Shown here piece after piece: positions 19,391 through 30,449 of a stretch of DNA of 30,548 nucleotides (its first letter is position 1; each line of letters opens with the position of its first letter). The notes beneath the pieces were generated by a model. The model worked only from the letters and a program-made list of their open reading frames with translations. It ran no database searches and was not told where the DNA came from. Position numbers and translations under genes: made by a program. Source of the DNA: Emmonsiellopsis sp. PD_33 (taxonomy: Eukaryota; Ascomycota; Eurotiomycetes; Onygenales; Ajellomycetaceae); the NCBI GenBank assembly GCA_032988165.1, contig JANTQF010000399.1, forward strand, positions 1 through 30,548, read 5' to 3'.

Positions 19391-19824
19391 ATGGTGGTCA
19401 CGCCCAAGCTGTATCCCCGCGCAACTGTCAAGCGCATTGTCAAGGCGCATTCACGGCGGAGCATCAGCAAGAATGCAGATATCCTGGTGGGCTGCATATT
19501 CCCTGGTCTGTATAGATAGGAGTTCCTGACGTGTGTCAATCTATAGGTGTTTCTAGACTACATGCTCTTTATCCAAGAGTAAGGTTTTCCATCCGTCATT
19601 TTGGCGCGTCGTTTCGGGCGCAAAGGCAGCTAACGGGCACCCCTTTAGACTGATGCGCGAAGCCTCCATACGCTCGAGAAGAAGCGGGGAGAAGGGTATA
19701 TCTGCTAGGAGTGTTCGCAAGGTGACAGAGGTGGGTTACGTTCCTCTCCCGCACACACTTCTATGTCTTTCAAGTTTGCGATCTAACTTTTTTGAAGGGC
19801 ACGCTGCGGAAATTCAAGGGATGA
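19391..19824 (+). CDS. Small histone-fold protein, CENP-W-like (78 aa)
   Basis: Predicted join: 19391-19486, 19547-19578, 19649-19730 and 19798-19824, with introns of 60, 70 and 67 nt. The joined product has 78 residues, begins MVVTPKLYPRATVKRIVKAH and ends TEGTLRKFKG. It shows the alternation of a histone fold: a short basic N-helix (VKRIVKAHSRRSISKNAD), a long central helix (LVFLDYMLFIQELMREASIRSRR) and a C-terminal helix after GEKGISARSVRKVTE. The size and the K-x-Y-P-R start match ascomycete CENP-W, the inner-kinetochore partner of CENP-T. Other small histone-fold proteins (CENP-S/X or NF-Y-like) are alternatives. The first intron has a weak GTGGGC donor, but the join keeps the fold intact. 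The gene was missed by single-ORF reading because no exon exceeds 96 nt. Confidence 0.7.
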
Positions 19825-20470
19825 ATGTTTGGTTTAAAGGATTTCCTCTATCGACCGGACTGTGGATGCGTTTCGTGGCGTTGGGCCGGATGGGACACTG
19901 GGTGCTATTTTCACGGGGTGTGTTAGGCGTTGCTTTAAATGATACCCCAATAAGATGATGCTAGTATTCCAGCTTTTCAATGAGTAAACGACCAGACTGA
20001 TACAAGGGCGTGGGCGGTTTCCGTAGATGTTGATTCCAGGGTTTGTTAGGGCCGGTTCCAACAGGAAGATGTAAGTAAGCCGAAACAGAGCTTGGCTTCA
20101 AACAAAAGTAATAGCTATGCTGTACCCTGCTCCGCTCAATAACAGCAGAATAGCCGTATGTATTAATTCCTGCAAGTTGCAAACGCAGCTCGCCAGCCCC
20201 GTCAATTACTGCGGGTGGCTGACCGCCGAGAACATTCTGCCGCCTTCGATGTGACTAAAGACAAAGCTCTCTCCACACTGACACCAGCCTCATCCTCCAC
20301 CACCACCACGCTTCTTCCCTCCACCACCCCTCTCTGCCCAGCATACCCCTCGTTTACTACTGCTATCCCCATCCTCCATTCACGCGTGTATCGCGGTTGT
20401 CCGTCCCATCTTTACCCTCTGCGGAACTCTCTCGGTTTCGCCCTCACACGACACTCCCTTGTCTCGCAAC
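19825..20470. other. Spacer: CENP-W-like 3' flank and YAG7-like promoter
   Basis: This 646-bp spacer has mixed composition, with a CACCACCACCACG-type run near 20300. The open frames present are short and unconvincing. It probably contains the 3' UTR of the upstream gene and the promoter and leader of the next. Confidence 0.5.
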
Positions 20471-22132
20471 ATGTCTGCCTCCGTCACCAACCCCCCCGCG
20501 CCCTCTGAGTCCAAGTCCGCGAAGAAGAAGCGTGCGAAGAGCGAGATCTCCGCGTCCACCTCTGCGGCTGTCACCTCTCCAAACCCCAGCACTCCCACCG
20601 CCGAAGCTGCCACCAATGGCGCTGGAGGTGTTCACGAACCTGCCTTCATGAAGGAGCTCCACAAGTATGCTCTCCAATTTGTGGCCATTTCCGCCGGGGA
20701 ATTCCCTATCGTTTTACAGTGCTGACGATGTTGCGTTGGTAGGAGCCTCCGCAATGCTGTGAAGAAACTGGTATGCCACAACCAAAGCTCCAGCGCCAGT
20801 GTGTTGTGTTGACTTGTTCATTTCTCATAGAATGCCACCGCCAAAGTCGACGCAATCGTCGCGGAGAACCCCGAAAACTCCCTTGACGAGCTAGTTGCCT
20901 TAAAGAAGATCAACCCAGACCAAAAGGCTCAGATCCTGAAGAAACCAGCCCTCCAAGCAAGCATCGCCCAAATCGAAGAACAACTCAATCAGTACAAGCA
21001 GTACGGTGCCTACTATGAAGACCGCCTTGCCAGCCAGAAAGCAGAGCTGGAGAAGGCACACAAGGAGGAGCTGGAGGCTGTCAAAGAAGCGGCTGCTGCC
21101 AAGCAAGCGACTGCTGCAGAGACCCTTGAGTCTGCCGAGAAGGATTTCAGAGAAAAACTACTGGTGCTCAGCCGCTTCTTGCGCGCAGCCGCAGCCATGA
21201 GACGTTCTGGGGACGAAACCTCCAATGACAGCCGTGCCTTTGAAGGCGCGCTGTTCCAGGTTTATGGCGGCACCGATGAGGCAGTGACCGCCATGGTTAA
21301 GCTGATCGATGGGGCGGAGGAAAACGTTCCCAGCGTTGATGCGGAGCCATTGGAAGTGCAATGTGAGTAACCTCGGACAAACAACCACCCGACACGCCTT
21401 CTTGTGTGCTAACGCAATGAGATATCAGATTCAAGAGTTAAGCAAGCTTCACTGGACTACATTCCCCCGGCTGCTGAAGCTGGCTGGACCGAAGAGACCC
21501 AGGCCGTTGAAGCAGCTGCTGCTGCCGATTCTGCGGCCACTGATCCTACTGTTGCCAATGCTGGACTGACCGAACTGCAAGATACTTCTTTACTTACACA
21601 ACAAGCAGCCACCACCAATGGCTACCCCGTTTCCGAGACCACACAACCACAAGAACTCTCCGCTGCACCCAGCCAATCCGCCGTCAGCAACGATACCGCA
21701 AACCCCATGGCCCAATCGAGCTGGGATAGCCAAGCATCCAACCCGATGGCAGCCTCTACCACCGCTGAGGGGTGGGTCGAGGTCCAGAAAACTGAAGTTG
21801 AAACTCAAGCACAAGGTGTGCCACCAACCCTCCCGACATCGGATAGCTGGGCCGAAGATATTCCAGTATTGACACCCGCCACAGAAGGAGCTCCGGAACC
21901 AAACGATGGGTTTAAGCCGGTAGTCAACCACACCAGACAGAACAGTGGGCGCGGGAGAGGCTTCCGCGGCCGTGGTCCCCGAGGCGAAGGGTTCCGCGGA
22001 CGCGGGGGCTTCCGTGGTGATCGCGGCGAATATCGCGGCCGGGGACGCGGTCGCGGTGGAGAATACCGTGGCCGTGGTCGTGGCGGGTTTGCCCCCCAAG
22101 CCCCCCAGCCGCAGGGAGAATCTCCCGCATAA
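20471..22132 (+). CDS. YAG7-like protein with C-terminal RGG repeats (485 aa)
   Basis: Predicted join: 20471-20664, 20743-20770, 20831-21362 and 21429-22132 (introns of 78, 60 and 66 nt; the second exon is only 28 nt). The N-terminus is Ser/Ala/Lys-rich and disordered (SAKKKRAK). A helical region follows from HKSLRNAVKKLNATAKVD, with a Gln/Glu/Lys-rich coiled coil (about 115-195) and a conserved LLVLSRFLRAAAAMRR segment. This arrangement matches the fungal family annotated as YAG7-like, named from memory. A long acidic, Ala/Thr/Pro-rich linker leads to a tail with many RGR, RGG and RGD units (about 435-475), typical of RNA-binding and arginine-methylated proteins. An RNA or ribosome-linked role is inference. 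There is no signal peptide or membrane segment. Confidence 0.75.
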
Positions 22133-23675
22133 GCCCGCATAACACCGTTCGATAAACGTCCTAGGTGCTTAGCAACAATTGGTATATGAATGGCTATGTG
22201 CTATTCTATCTAATTGGGTTACGAACAAACCGCATGATATCCTATATTTGATTTTTCCCATGCTCTTTTGCTTTGATATGCATTTCGCTGCGAACTACCG
22301 CGACCACGACTATGACCACCCCTCGACTCCTATTCGCCTTATCCATCTCCACCACACCATTTCCTTTATTCTCGCTCCGACTTTCGTCTCGAGAACTCCG
22401 AAATTCAAATTTATTCATGAAGACTACGAATGTCCCGAAGACGATGAAAAAAAATACACCCCCCAAAATAAAATATCCCGCTACATGCATGGTCCTAATT
22501 TCTCCGGAGGAAGATATAAAAAAAAAGGCGCTGCATATTTCTCATGAAAGGTTTTCCAAGCGTGCATATGATTTGTTTTAAATCAGGTTTTCCATATCCA
22601 GCCAACATTTTGTGCCCGCGCGTCTACATTCTATTTAATCCCTTTTTTTTTTCCTTACAAAAAAGAGACCCCATTTGAGCGCTTTCTTATTTATTTTATC
22701 TCTTTTTGTTCTACTCCCCCTTTGCCGACCTGTTCATGTAGTTTACCTGACTTTTCCCCCTTTCCTCCCTTTCTTCCATCCGCCCATCACCTAGAGTGAG
22801 CGAGCGTGGAATGGATGATGCTTGGTGCCGGTGGAGATGGATACGAAAAATGGATCTGGGTTTTCCATTTGGAAATTTGGCATATTCCCCCTTTCTCGCC
22901 CCCCTCCCCCATTTCTCACTTCTTCCCCCTAACCTTGGCGGGGGCCTTCTTTTCCATCCTCCTTTTCGCTGGTGTATGTGTAGGTGGCGGTTCATGGCAT
23001 TTTCTTTGAGATGGGCTGGGGATTATCTGATATAGCACAAATGCGAGTTTGGTTCGAGAAGCTGCTTGTTATTGACCTGGATAATTTCTGGTCTGGTGTA
23101 GACATGTCTAATATAGTCAGCCAACAGGGGTAGGTACTAACTCAGCAGGGGGGTTAATATTGACAGTCTTTGAACCCTCCTTGTTAAGTCTTGATCCAGG
23201 TGTTCATGAATTGTACCAGATGAGTATAGCGTTTCAGATATTAGGCAGGGTTTTTATTCTCTCGGTTCCTCAAACTAGATGTGAAACTGTTAGCATCCTG
23301 CTAGGAGGTTAGGGCTGCTCTGTTTAGATAAGGCTGTAGAGGGATTGCTCTCTTGATCAGCCATATAGATATATGGGAGGGAAAGATAGTTGAGTGGGAA
23401 AGGGGTAAATACACTTTGAGCAAACCATAGGAACAAACTCCAGTATTTATATAACTGGAACAATAAAAAGCAGGCGGAGTGGGGAGGAAATCAACGCCTT
23501 GCGGGGCGCCTAATATTTATTTAAATCAGCTAGTTAACAGCCGAGTACGCTGGTCACTCTATCAATTTATCTGGTTAAATAATTGGTGGCTTGTTGATCG
23601 CCCGCGAGGTTAGTTATTTAAACACGGCGTGGCCTTTCTCTCCGCAGCCTCACCACGAACTTCGAAGCACCAGAC
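22133..23675. other. Long gene-free spacer
   Basis: It begins with the 3' flank of the RGG gene, passes through T-rich and pyrimidine-rich DNA (about 22600-22960), then AT-rich DNA to the next promoter. Open frames at 22179-22581 and 22711-23035 show simple-sequence composition and no motif. No tRNA fold or terminal repeats were found. A noncoding transcript cannot be excluded. Confidence 0.5.
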
Positions 23676-25112
23676 ATGGCCGCAACCACCGTGTCGCCGT
23701 CGCAGCGGAAGCGCATCCTCAAAGTCCTGTTTATTTCTCTCCTGCTCGACCTGGTATGTATTAGTTATCCTATATACTCCATGTAGCTAGCCAGCTAGCT
23801 AACCCAGCGCCCCCAGATATCCTTCACCTTCATCCTCCCACTCTTCCCCTCGCTGCTCACCTTCTACCTCGACCGCGACCCCTCGCCCACCTCCCTCCTA
23901 AACCGCATCTTCCACTACCTAAACGCCTACAAGAACTCCTTCGCCCGCCCCATCGATTCCCGCTACGACGTTGTCCTCCTAGGCGGCGCGCTGGGCTCCC
24001 TCTTCTCCTTCCTCCAGGCCATCGCCGCCCCCTTCATCGGCCGCCTGTCCGACACCCATGGCCGGAGAACGGCTCTCCTATGGTCCATGGCGGGGAATAC
24101 AGCCAGTGTCGCGTTATGGGTGGCTGCGACGGATTTCCGCACGTTTCTCGGAAGCCGGATTGTGGGCGGTTTGAGCGAGGGGAATGTGCAGATTGCCAAT
24201 GCCATTGCGACGGATATTAGCGATGAGAGCCAGCGGGGCGCGACTATGGCGCTGGTGGGTGCCTGTTTTAGCATTGCGTTTACGTTCGGCCCTGCGCTGG
24301 GGGCCGCGTTGTCGAATGTTACCACTGTCGCGGCGAATCCCTTTGCGACCGCGGCGGGGTGTTCGTTGCTGCTTATTGTGACGGAGACGGTGTATCTCTA
24401 CTTTTGTCTGCCGGAGACGCATCCGAAATTCTCCAAGCTTCAGGATCCAACTGAGAAGGCGGGCGGTTCGTCAAGGCCGGAACAGAAACCGGCATCAACT
24501 ACTACAACTACTCCTACCACCCCAACACCGAAGAAATACACCAACAGCCCCACCCTCCTCAACCTCACACACTTCCTCTTCCTCCTCCCCTTCTCCGGCC
24601 TCGAATTCTCCCTCCCCTTCGTCACCGCCACTCTCTACGCCACCCTCTCAACTTCCAGCCCATCCGCCCTAAACGGCCGCCTCCTCTCCGTAATGGGTCT
24701 CCTCGCCTCTCTCCTCCAAGGCTCCCTAGTCCGCCGCCTCCCGCCCCTCCTCACCATCCGCGCCGGCGTCGTCGCATGCACCCTTTCCTTCTTCCTCCTG
24801 TCCCGCGTCTCCTCCATCGCCGGCCTCTACGGCGCCGGCTGCCTGCTAGCCATCACTAGCGCAACGGTCGTCACGGGGTTGAATAGTCTCGGCAGCTTGG
24901 AGGCTGGGGAGGGCGAGCGGGGCGCGTTCCTTGGCCGGTTGCGCAGCTGGGGCCAGGCGGGGAGGGCGGCGGGGCCGATTGTGTTTTGTAGTTTGTTTTG
25001 GTGGGCGGGGAGGGAGGTGGCGTATACTGTTGGTGGGTTGGCGATGTTGGGGGTTTGTGCTATTGTGTTTGGAGGGTTGAAGGCGCCGCGGGGTGCGGGG
25101 GAGGGGAGATAG
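23676..25112 (+). CDS. Major facilitator transporter, MFSD10/TetA-like (457 aa)
   Basis: Predicted join: 23676-23753 and 23817-25112 (63-nt intron). The protein is built of hydrophobic helices: FISLLLDLISFTFILPLFPSLL forms TM1 across the splice site, which supports the join. The MFS motif GRLSDTHGRR lies between TM2 and TM3 (about 120-130). RIVGGLSEGNVQIANAIATDIS is typical of TM4 and the following loop in the drug:H+ antiporter-1 / TetA-like group, which includes MFSD10. A Pro/Thr/Lys-rich cytosolic loop (about 255-290) divides the two six-helix halves. The size is normal for the family. Proton-coupled export of a small organic substrate is the family expectation; the substrate is unknown. 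No biosynthetic genes adjoin it. Confidence 0.88.
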
Positions 25113-26527
25113 GGGGCATGTATGTGATTTCTTTTTAGTTTTGATGCATATTGAGGCGCGGGATTTGGGTTTAAGGTAAGGTAGGATTGGGTTGGGTTGA
25201 GTAAGTGCATATTGTTGCATCATTTTGCATTTATCTTCCTCATGTTTTATGGATTTTGGTTTTAAATTAAAAAGGATAACTTTCTGTTAGTTATATTTGT
25301 GAGATTTTGCTTTTGCTTTTGCTTCTCCTTTCCTTTTGCTTCTCCTTACTCCTGAGCTTTCCCCCCCCCAGCTATATATCCGCCCACCGTTTAAGCATGT
25401 TTATTTTGGCAAATAACTTAGCTACAATTAACCAAAAACAAAAGCATAGAAAGAGGCTATACCTTACGCCTCATAGGGGCTCGAACGCCCTCCTGCAGGG
25501 CTGGATAGAATTGAAAAGGTCTGGAATACGGTCTGGCCTTCCCTCTGGTATCCTGCTGGAGCTTGCTTACTCGAATACCTAGATCCCTGCACCACTTCGG
25601 AGATTCGAGATACAGGCTCAGACCACTCACATACATACTGAGCATTTTTAATGTGGTTTAAAAGCTAAAGGTGACTTAAGGTACTCTGAGCATACTCTTG
25701 AAGTAATTCTTACCAGGCCTGAAGACTGGAAATGGGCTGACGTAGCATCACCCATAATCCTTCTTCATTGAAAGGTAACTACGAGGTTGATCTAGGGGAT
25801 AGGGAAGCAGGGTTTAATGTGGTTTGTTGTTGGACCCTTATAAGTCAATTGTCGGTGTAGAGTTGGGTTGCATTGTAATTAAATAAATGAGAGTGTTGAA
25901 TAGATTCAAGTTACATTAATTCTCAGCCCGAACTAACTGGATACTTCTAGTTTTAACTAAATACGCCAATTTCTAGCCTGATGAGTAAATAAATATGGCA
26001 GACCTCGGGAAAACTCAGCCTGCTTCTCTTCCTCCTATGCACTGTTTTCAACTCCATCAGCATTATAAATCTGAGCAGCTATTTTCTCGATATGTGTGAA
26101 TTATTACATGCATTACTTTAATCCCGAGTCCGAAGACATACCTACGCCATCATCAGATAAAATACTACTATTTGTCATGGCCGTGATCCGATGCTTCCCC
26201 TGAATACGACTGCTCACCCGCGAACGGAGCGTATTGCCCCTTTTCCCCATGCTGTGCTCCTCTGGTTCTTCCACCCGGATCCCCGTCATCGTCGACGTTC
26301 CAGGGATGCTTTCGAGTGCAGTCGGATTGAGAGGACGGCTTTTCTTTGCTTATTGGAGCGTTTTGCGTGTCTCCGCCATGCCATATCATGTTAGCTGGCT
26401 TAACTACTTCTATGGAGTATAAAACATCGCTGCTATCCCGCTGCTAGCTATGAACCATCTACTGCTATCTGGAGTATACCCCAACTGTATACACCAATAT
26501 CAAACTACCACATAACTTGCCACCGCC
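25113..26527. other. Gene-free spacer
   Basis: These 1.4 kb hold T/A-rich DNA, a stretch on the minus strand with tRNA-promoter-like boxes (about 25430-25605, see findings), AT-rich DNA to about 26150 and the promoter of the hydrolase. The open frames at 26168-26422 overlap each other on both strands and show no family motif. Confidence 0.5.
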
Positions 26528-28113
26528 ATGATTCCCCTAACATCTGCCGCTCTCCTCCTGAGCGCCATCAGCCCCCTCGTAAAGGCCACCACCCACAAGG
26601 CCAAATACCACCCGCCCAATGCCCATTGCGTCGACTACACCATCCCAGTGTCAGTATCAACCGACATCCTAACATTCAACGGAACCAAGTGGGACGACAA
26701 CTTCGGCCTTGTGGACTTTGTTTCCGTTCAAAGCAGCAGAGAGGATGCTGGATTCCCTCCATCTATAGGCGCGCCAGAGCCTTATAAGGGGGATCTGGAG
26801 ATCGCGGGGACCTTTTGTAGCCCCATAGAATACGGGAAACATGGGGCGCGGACGGTTTTGTTGGCGACGCATGGATTGGGGTTTGAGAGGGGGTGAGTGG
26901 GATGCTCTATATAATCCGTTGTTTTTCATCTTGTGCGGGTGACAGATATATCTTTTTCAGTACATGCTGATTGCATTGCATTTAGGTATTGGAATTCCGC
27001 TTATGATCCTAAGGAATACAACTTTGTCGAACACGCGGTTGGCGAGGGCTACTCGGTGTTTTTCTACGACCGTCTTGGAACCGGGAAATCGACCAAGTAT
27101 GTAAATAAGTCCCTGAAAAAGATATACCAGCTAATATACCCTTAGACTCTCCGGCTTCGTCAACCAGGCCGCTATCCAAATCCCCATCCTCAGAGAGCTT
27201 ACCACCCTCCTGAAATCCGGAAAATACACCGGCGACACCGGCAAGCCCAAGTCGCTCATCCTAGTCGGCCATTCCTTTGGATCTTTCCTCTCAAATGCGC
27301 TCCTCGCCACTGACCCGCATGCTGCTGACGGTGCTATCCTCACCGGATACGGGTTTACCAGTAACGGCGCCGTTTCGATGGAGGCGTTCAATCCCCGTAT
27401 AGCCGCGCAGCAAGATCCGAAGAAATTCGGGGAGCTGGATGCGGGCTATGTTACTTGGTCGGATATTTATTCGAATGTGAACGCGTGAGTATTACATATA
27501 TCTAACCCCCCCCCCCTTTTTTTTTTATTCCCTTATATTTTTTTTCGTTTACTTTTGTTTACTCTTCCGTTCCTCCAATAACCCCTTTCCCCCCTTGCCC
27601 CACGACCCCCCATTGAAAATCTCCAACAAGCTAGTACTTATTTCCATTTAAATACTAACACCCCCCTCCCAAACACCCAGCTTCTTCAAAGCCCCCGAAT
27701 ACACCCTCGCCGCCGCAAAATACGCCGAGGACACCAAACAACCCTTCGCCACCCTAGAGCAACTCTCCATCGGCGCTCTAGAACTCAGCGCGCCGAAATT
27801 CACTGGCCCTGTCATGGTAAGTTCCCCTCGCCTCCCCTCCCCTCCCCTCCCCTCCTTGCCCCTTACCCCTTACCCCCCCCCGACCTTTACTAACACTAAA
27901 GCTCAAAAGATCATAACCGGCGAATTCGACTTCCTCGTCTGCGCGGGCTACTGCCCCGGCGAGCTCGAGGAGCCCGGAAAGGCGTTATTCAAGGGCTCGC
28001 GCGACTTCGAACCCTATGTGCAGCCTGGCGCGGGCCATGGGTTGGCTTTGCATAAGAATGCAACGGGCGGGTATCGGGTTATGACGGAGTTTTTGCAGAG
28101 GAATGAGTTGTAG
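26528..28113 (+). CDS. Secreted alpha/beta-hydrolase fold protein (384 aa)
   Basis: Predicted join: 26528-26892, 26986-27096, 27146-27484, 27681-27816 and 27910-28113. Residues 1-20 (MIPLTSAALLLSAISPLVKA) form a signal peptide, so the protein probably enters the secretory pathway. The fold is visible from LLATHGLGFERG, followed across introns by YWNSAYDPKEYNFVEHAVGEGYSVFFYDRLGTGKS. The nucleophile elbow is GHSFGS, the probable catalytic Asp lies in GEFDFLVC and the catalytic His in GAGHGLALH. The arrangement is typical of the fungal AB-hydrolase-1/6 group with unknown substrates (esterase, lipase or lactonase). The third intron is unusually long for this window (196 nt) and contains C and T homopolymers. 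The fourth has a perfect TACTAAC branch and is stop-free in frame. Confidence 0.88.
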
Positions 28114-28956
28114 GTGTGGGTGGTTGCTATATATATGGGGTGGGTGGGTGGGGGAGATGGATCAGTTGGATTAGATGTTAATTGGGTTATGTTGATTTTT
28201 TTTTTTTTTCTTTTTGCAATAACTAATTTTGTTAAGGGGGAGTGGGTGGATTTGTTGGATTTGGTGGATTGTGCCGTGTTCTTTCTTTTCGCCCCCTTTT
28301 TTTGCTAAGCGCATCGTTAATGGGCAAGGGCCAGCATATAACCACCAATTGACGAGATAAAATAGAACAGGAAGGTCATTTTACGGTCAATCCATGATGA
28401 ATGAAGTAGAGAGGAGTTTTTCTTTCTTCACTTATCCACGCATAACTCCATAGCTCCTCAACCACCCTCCGCCGCCGGGGTAAAAAATAAAGAGAAAGAA
28501 AAAAAGAAACCAAGCCACCAAAAAGAAAATAATATACAGAAACGCAAGGCTCAAAACATGATGATAATAGCTCCTGAAAAGCAACCTTTGCGGTCCTCCT
28601 TTGGGAGATGAATTCACCAATTGTGAATAACAAATAACCAACCCTCCATTGCGCCGGTGCCAGTGTCCGCGGATATCGAGGGGGAAAAAAGGGAAACCAA
28701 AAAAGGACATGATAATGTGCTGGAATGACAGTGGTATACACGGAAAGAAAAGGGGAAGAAGTTTCTTCCCGACTAGAAACGCGGAGTTTCGGAGAATCAT
28801 GCCGTGTTTGTAGAAGGTTTCTCAGAGAGATCAGCGGGGGGGAAATATAGTCTGTTGGATAATTATGCATCCCAAAGGGGGTCCGCCGGCCAGAACAGTA
28901 CCGACTAGATCGGTCTGAAATCAACACTGCACCAACTACCCCCTTACAACCGCCCA
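28114..28956. other. Convergent 3' spacer
   Basis: The spacer lies between the hydrolase and the next minus-strand gene. It contains a G-rich start, a T-run at about 28197-28211 and A-rich DNA. A minus-strand frame covering 28376-29119 overlaps the next gene in another frame and looks spurious. Confidence 0.5.
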
Positions 28957-30116
28957 TCACGACGCATTCTGAAACATCAGCATCTTTTGCTGCTGCGACA
29001 ACTCGACACCCACCGCAAACGCAGGCGCAGCACCACCAGGCTCCCCCCGAGAAGAGCCCCATTTCGCCTTCCCTAGCAGCCAATCGGTCAATGTGACTAC
29101 TCTTGCCGTCCGATCCCACCCATTGATCTCATCCGCATGCTCGATCGTATGGCTCGCAATGCGCCCCTTGTCGTCAAACGAAAAGATGAATAGCCCGGTA
29201 AACTGCTCCTCCTTGCCGAGTTTGAAAATCGGTGCGTCGCCGCCTAGTAGCGTGCTGAGGCCCCTGTTCGTCCCGTTGGAGGCGGATGAGGAGGAGGTGT
29301 GGCCGATTTCCGTTTTGGTGGTACCGTTCGCCTCATCTTTGGCTGTGGAGTGTGTTGATTTGCTAAAATATCCTGGTGAATCGGACTTGCCGCCTTCTGT
29401 TCGCCAGCGGACGACTAGCTTCTCATCGCCGTATGTGTGGTCTTCGTCGAACTCGACGATTGATGGCGCGTTCACCATTCTCTCGCTCATGATTTCTAGT
29501 CGTACGTTGCCGACTATGGGGACACTTCCCCATGCCACTGGGGCAGTCCAGAGTGCTGCGCGGTAGGCGACCCGGCCCTTGACGGTGGGGAGGTGAGGGT
29601 GTGTTGAGGGGAATAGGTGGAGAGATATGTTCGGGGAGAGGATCTCTTGGGGTAGTGGATTTACGAGTATAGAGGGAAGTTGGGAAGAGAGAATGCGGAG
29701 AGCTATTTCATAGGTTGCAGATGGGTCAGCAGGTATTCAATAGTTCCCTATTAGGCAAACAGCTAGAATATGGAGATGCACATACTTTTCCCGAGCTTCA
29801 ATATCCGCTCATCCGGCGGCTTATGGTCCCTATCTCCACTCTCATTCCCTGCCCCAATACCCCATCTCTGCGATCCCCCAGCGGAAAAGAAAAGTGGCGC
29901 TTTCCGATTGAACGACAACTCCATCGCGGGATCATGACGGAGCTGGGCCAGTGAGCGTCGCGGCACACGTACATGCGCACGATGAGGCGCTGCGAGCTGG
30001 ACCGTCAGCGGGTATAGAGCGGCGTCGTGGGTCTGGCTCACGGCGCCGCAGGGGGGATGCGAGCGGAGCGTGGCATTTTGGCCGAGTCGATGGGCGGAGA
30101 ATGCAACTTTCGGCAT
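28957..30116 (-). CDS. Conserved fungal protein of unknown function, NTF2/SnoaL-like C-terminus (358 aa)
   Basis: Predicted join: 30116-29786 and 29702-28957 (83-nt intron). The protein has no confident name. From general memory it resembles a family widespread in Pezizomycotina, with an N-terminal block (YPLTVQL...RVPRRSLAQLRHDPAMELSFN) and a middle segment TLRILSSQLPSILVNPLPQEILSPNISLHLFPSTHPHLPTVKGR. A C-terminal region follows with VAYRAALWTAPVAWG, GNVRLEIMSERM and GLFIFSFDDKGRIASHTIEH. That last phrase and the curved-sheet pattern around it resemble NTF2/SnoaL-like or DUF2358 domains. A Ser/Thr/Gly-rich loop (about 230-270) interrupts the domain. No signal peptide is obvious; the basic N-terminus could direct mitochondrial import, but this is inference. 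The start is the only well-placed in-frame ATG. Confidence 0.7.
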
Positions 30117-30396
30117 GGTTGGCTGGTCGAGAGTTGATTAAGGCATAGGCAGGGCTCACCGCATGCGCGCAATGAGATGTGCCAGGCGGCGGGGGCGGCG
30201 GTGCATGATACTGTCCAAGGGCCGTCTCCTGGATTGCGCGTGGTGTCTTCGTCGATGCGCTGGCTGTTTATACAGCTGTGGTTGGTGGTGGATGCGGAAA
30301 TTTTGTATGGAGGTTGTTGTTTGTCACCGATTGGGTTAAGGCGTGGGGATTGCTTGGCGAATGACGACTAACCGGGCCCTTACGTTAAGCGCAGTA

Positions 30397-30420
30397 CGGA
30401 CCCTCATATATGAGGGTCCG
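30397..30420. repeat. Perfect 24-bp palindrome
   Basis: The two 12-bp arms (CGGACCCTCATA and its exact complement) meet at 30408/30409 with no loop. Flanking bases do not extend the symmetry. Confidence 0.95.
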
Positions 30421-30449
30421 CCATCTCAACGGAAACCGCCATCTCAACG
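30418..30449 (+). repeat. 14-bp direct repeat next to the palindrome
   Basis: CCGCCATCTCAACG occurs at 30418-30431 and again at 30436-30449, separated by GAAA. The first copy overlaps the end of the palindrome. Such subterminal repeats are common near ends of DNA transposons, but no transposase is in view. Confidence 0.9.

Noticed and set aside
22179..23035. Several overlapping short frames on both strands
   Set aside because: None shows codon bias, splice-supported extension or a known motif; probably 3' flank and spacer.
25475..25605. Nuclear tRNA gene
   Set aside because: The T-arm does not pair properly around the TTCGA loop and no matching acceptor stem is present, so a functional tRNA is not supported.
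25826..25915. Solo LTR beginning TGTTGG and ending TTACA
   Set aside because: It is about 90 bp, has no target-site duplication that I can see and no second copy in the window.
28376..29119. Minus-strand 247-aa frame
   Set aside because: It overlaps the last exon of the unknown-function gene in a different frame, and the composition outside the overlap is low complexity.
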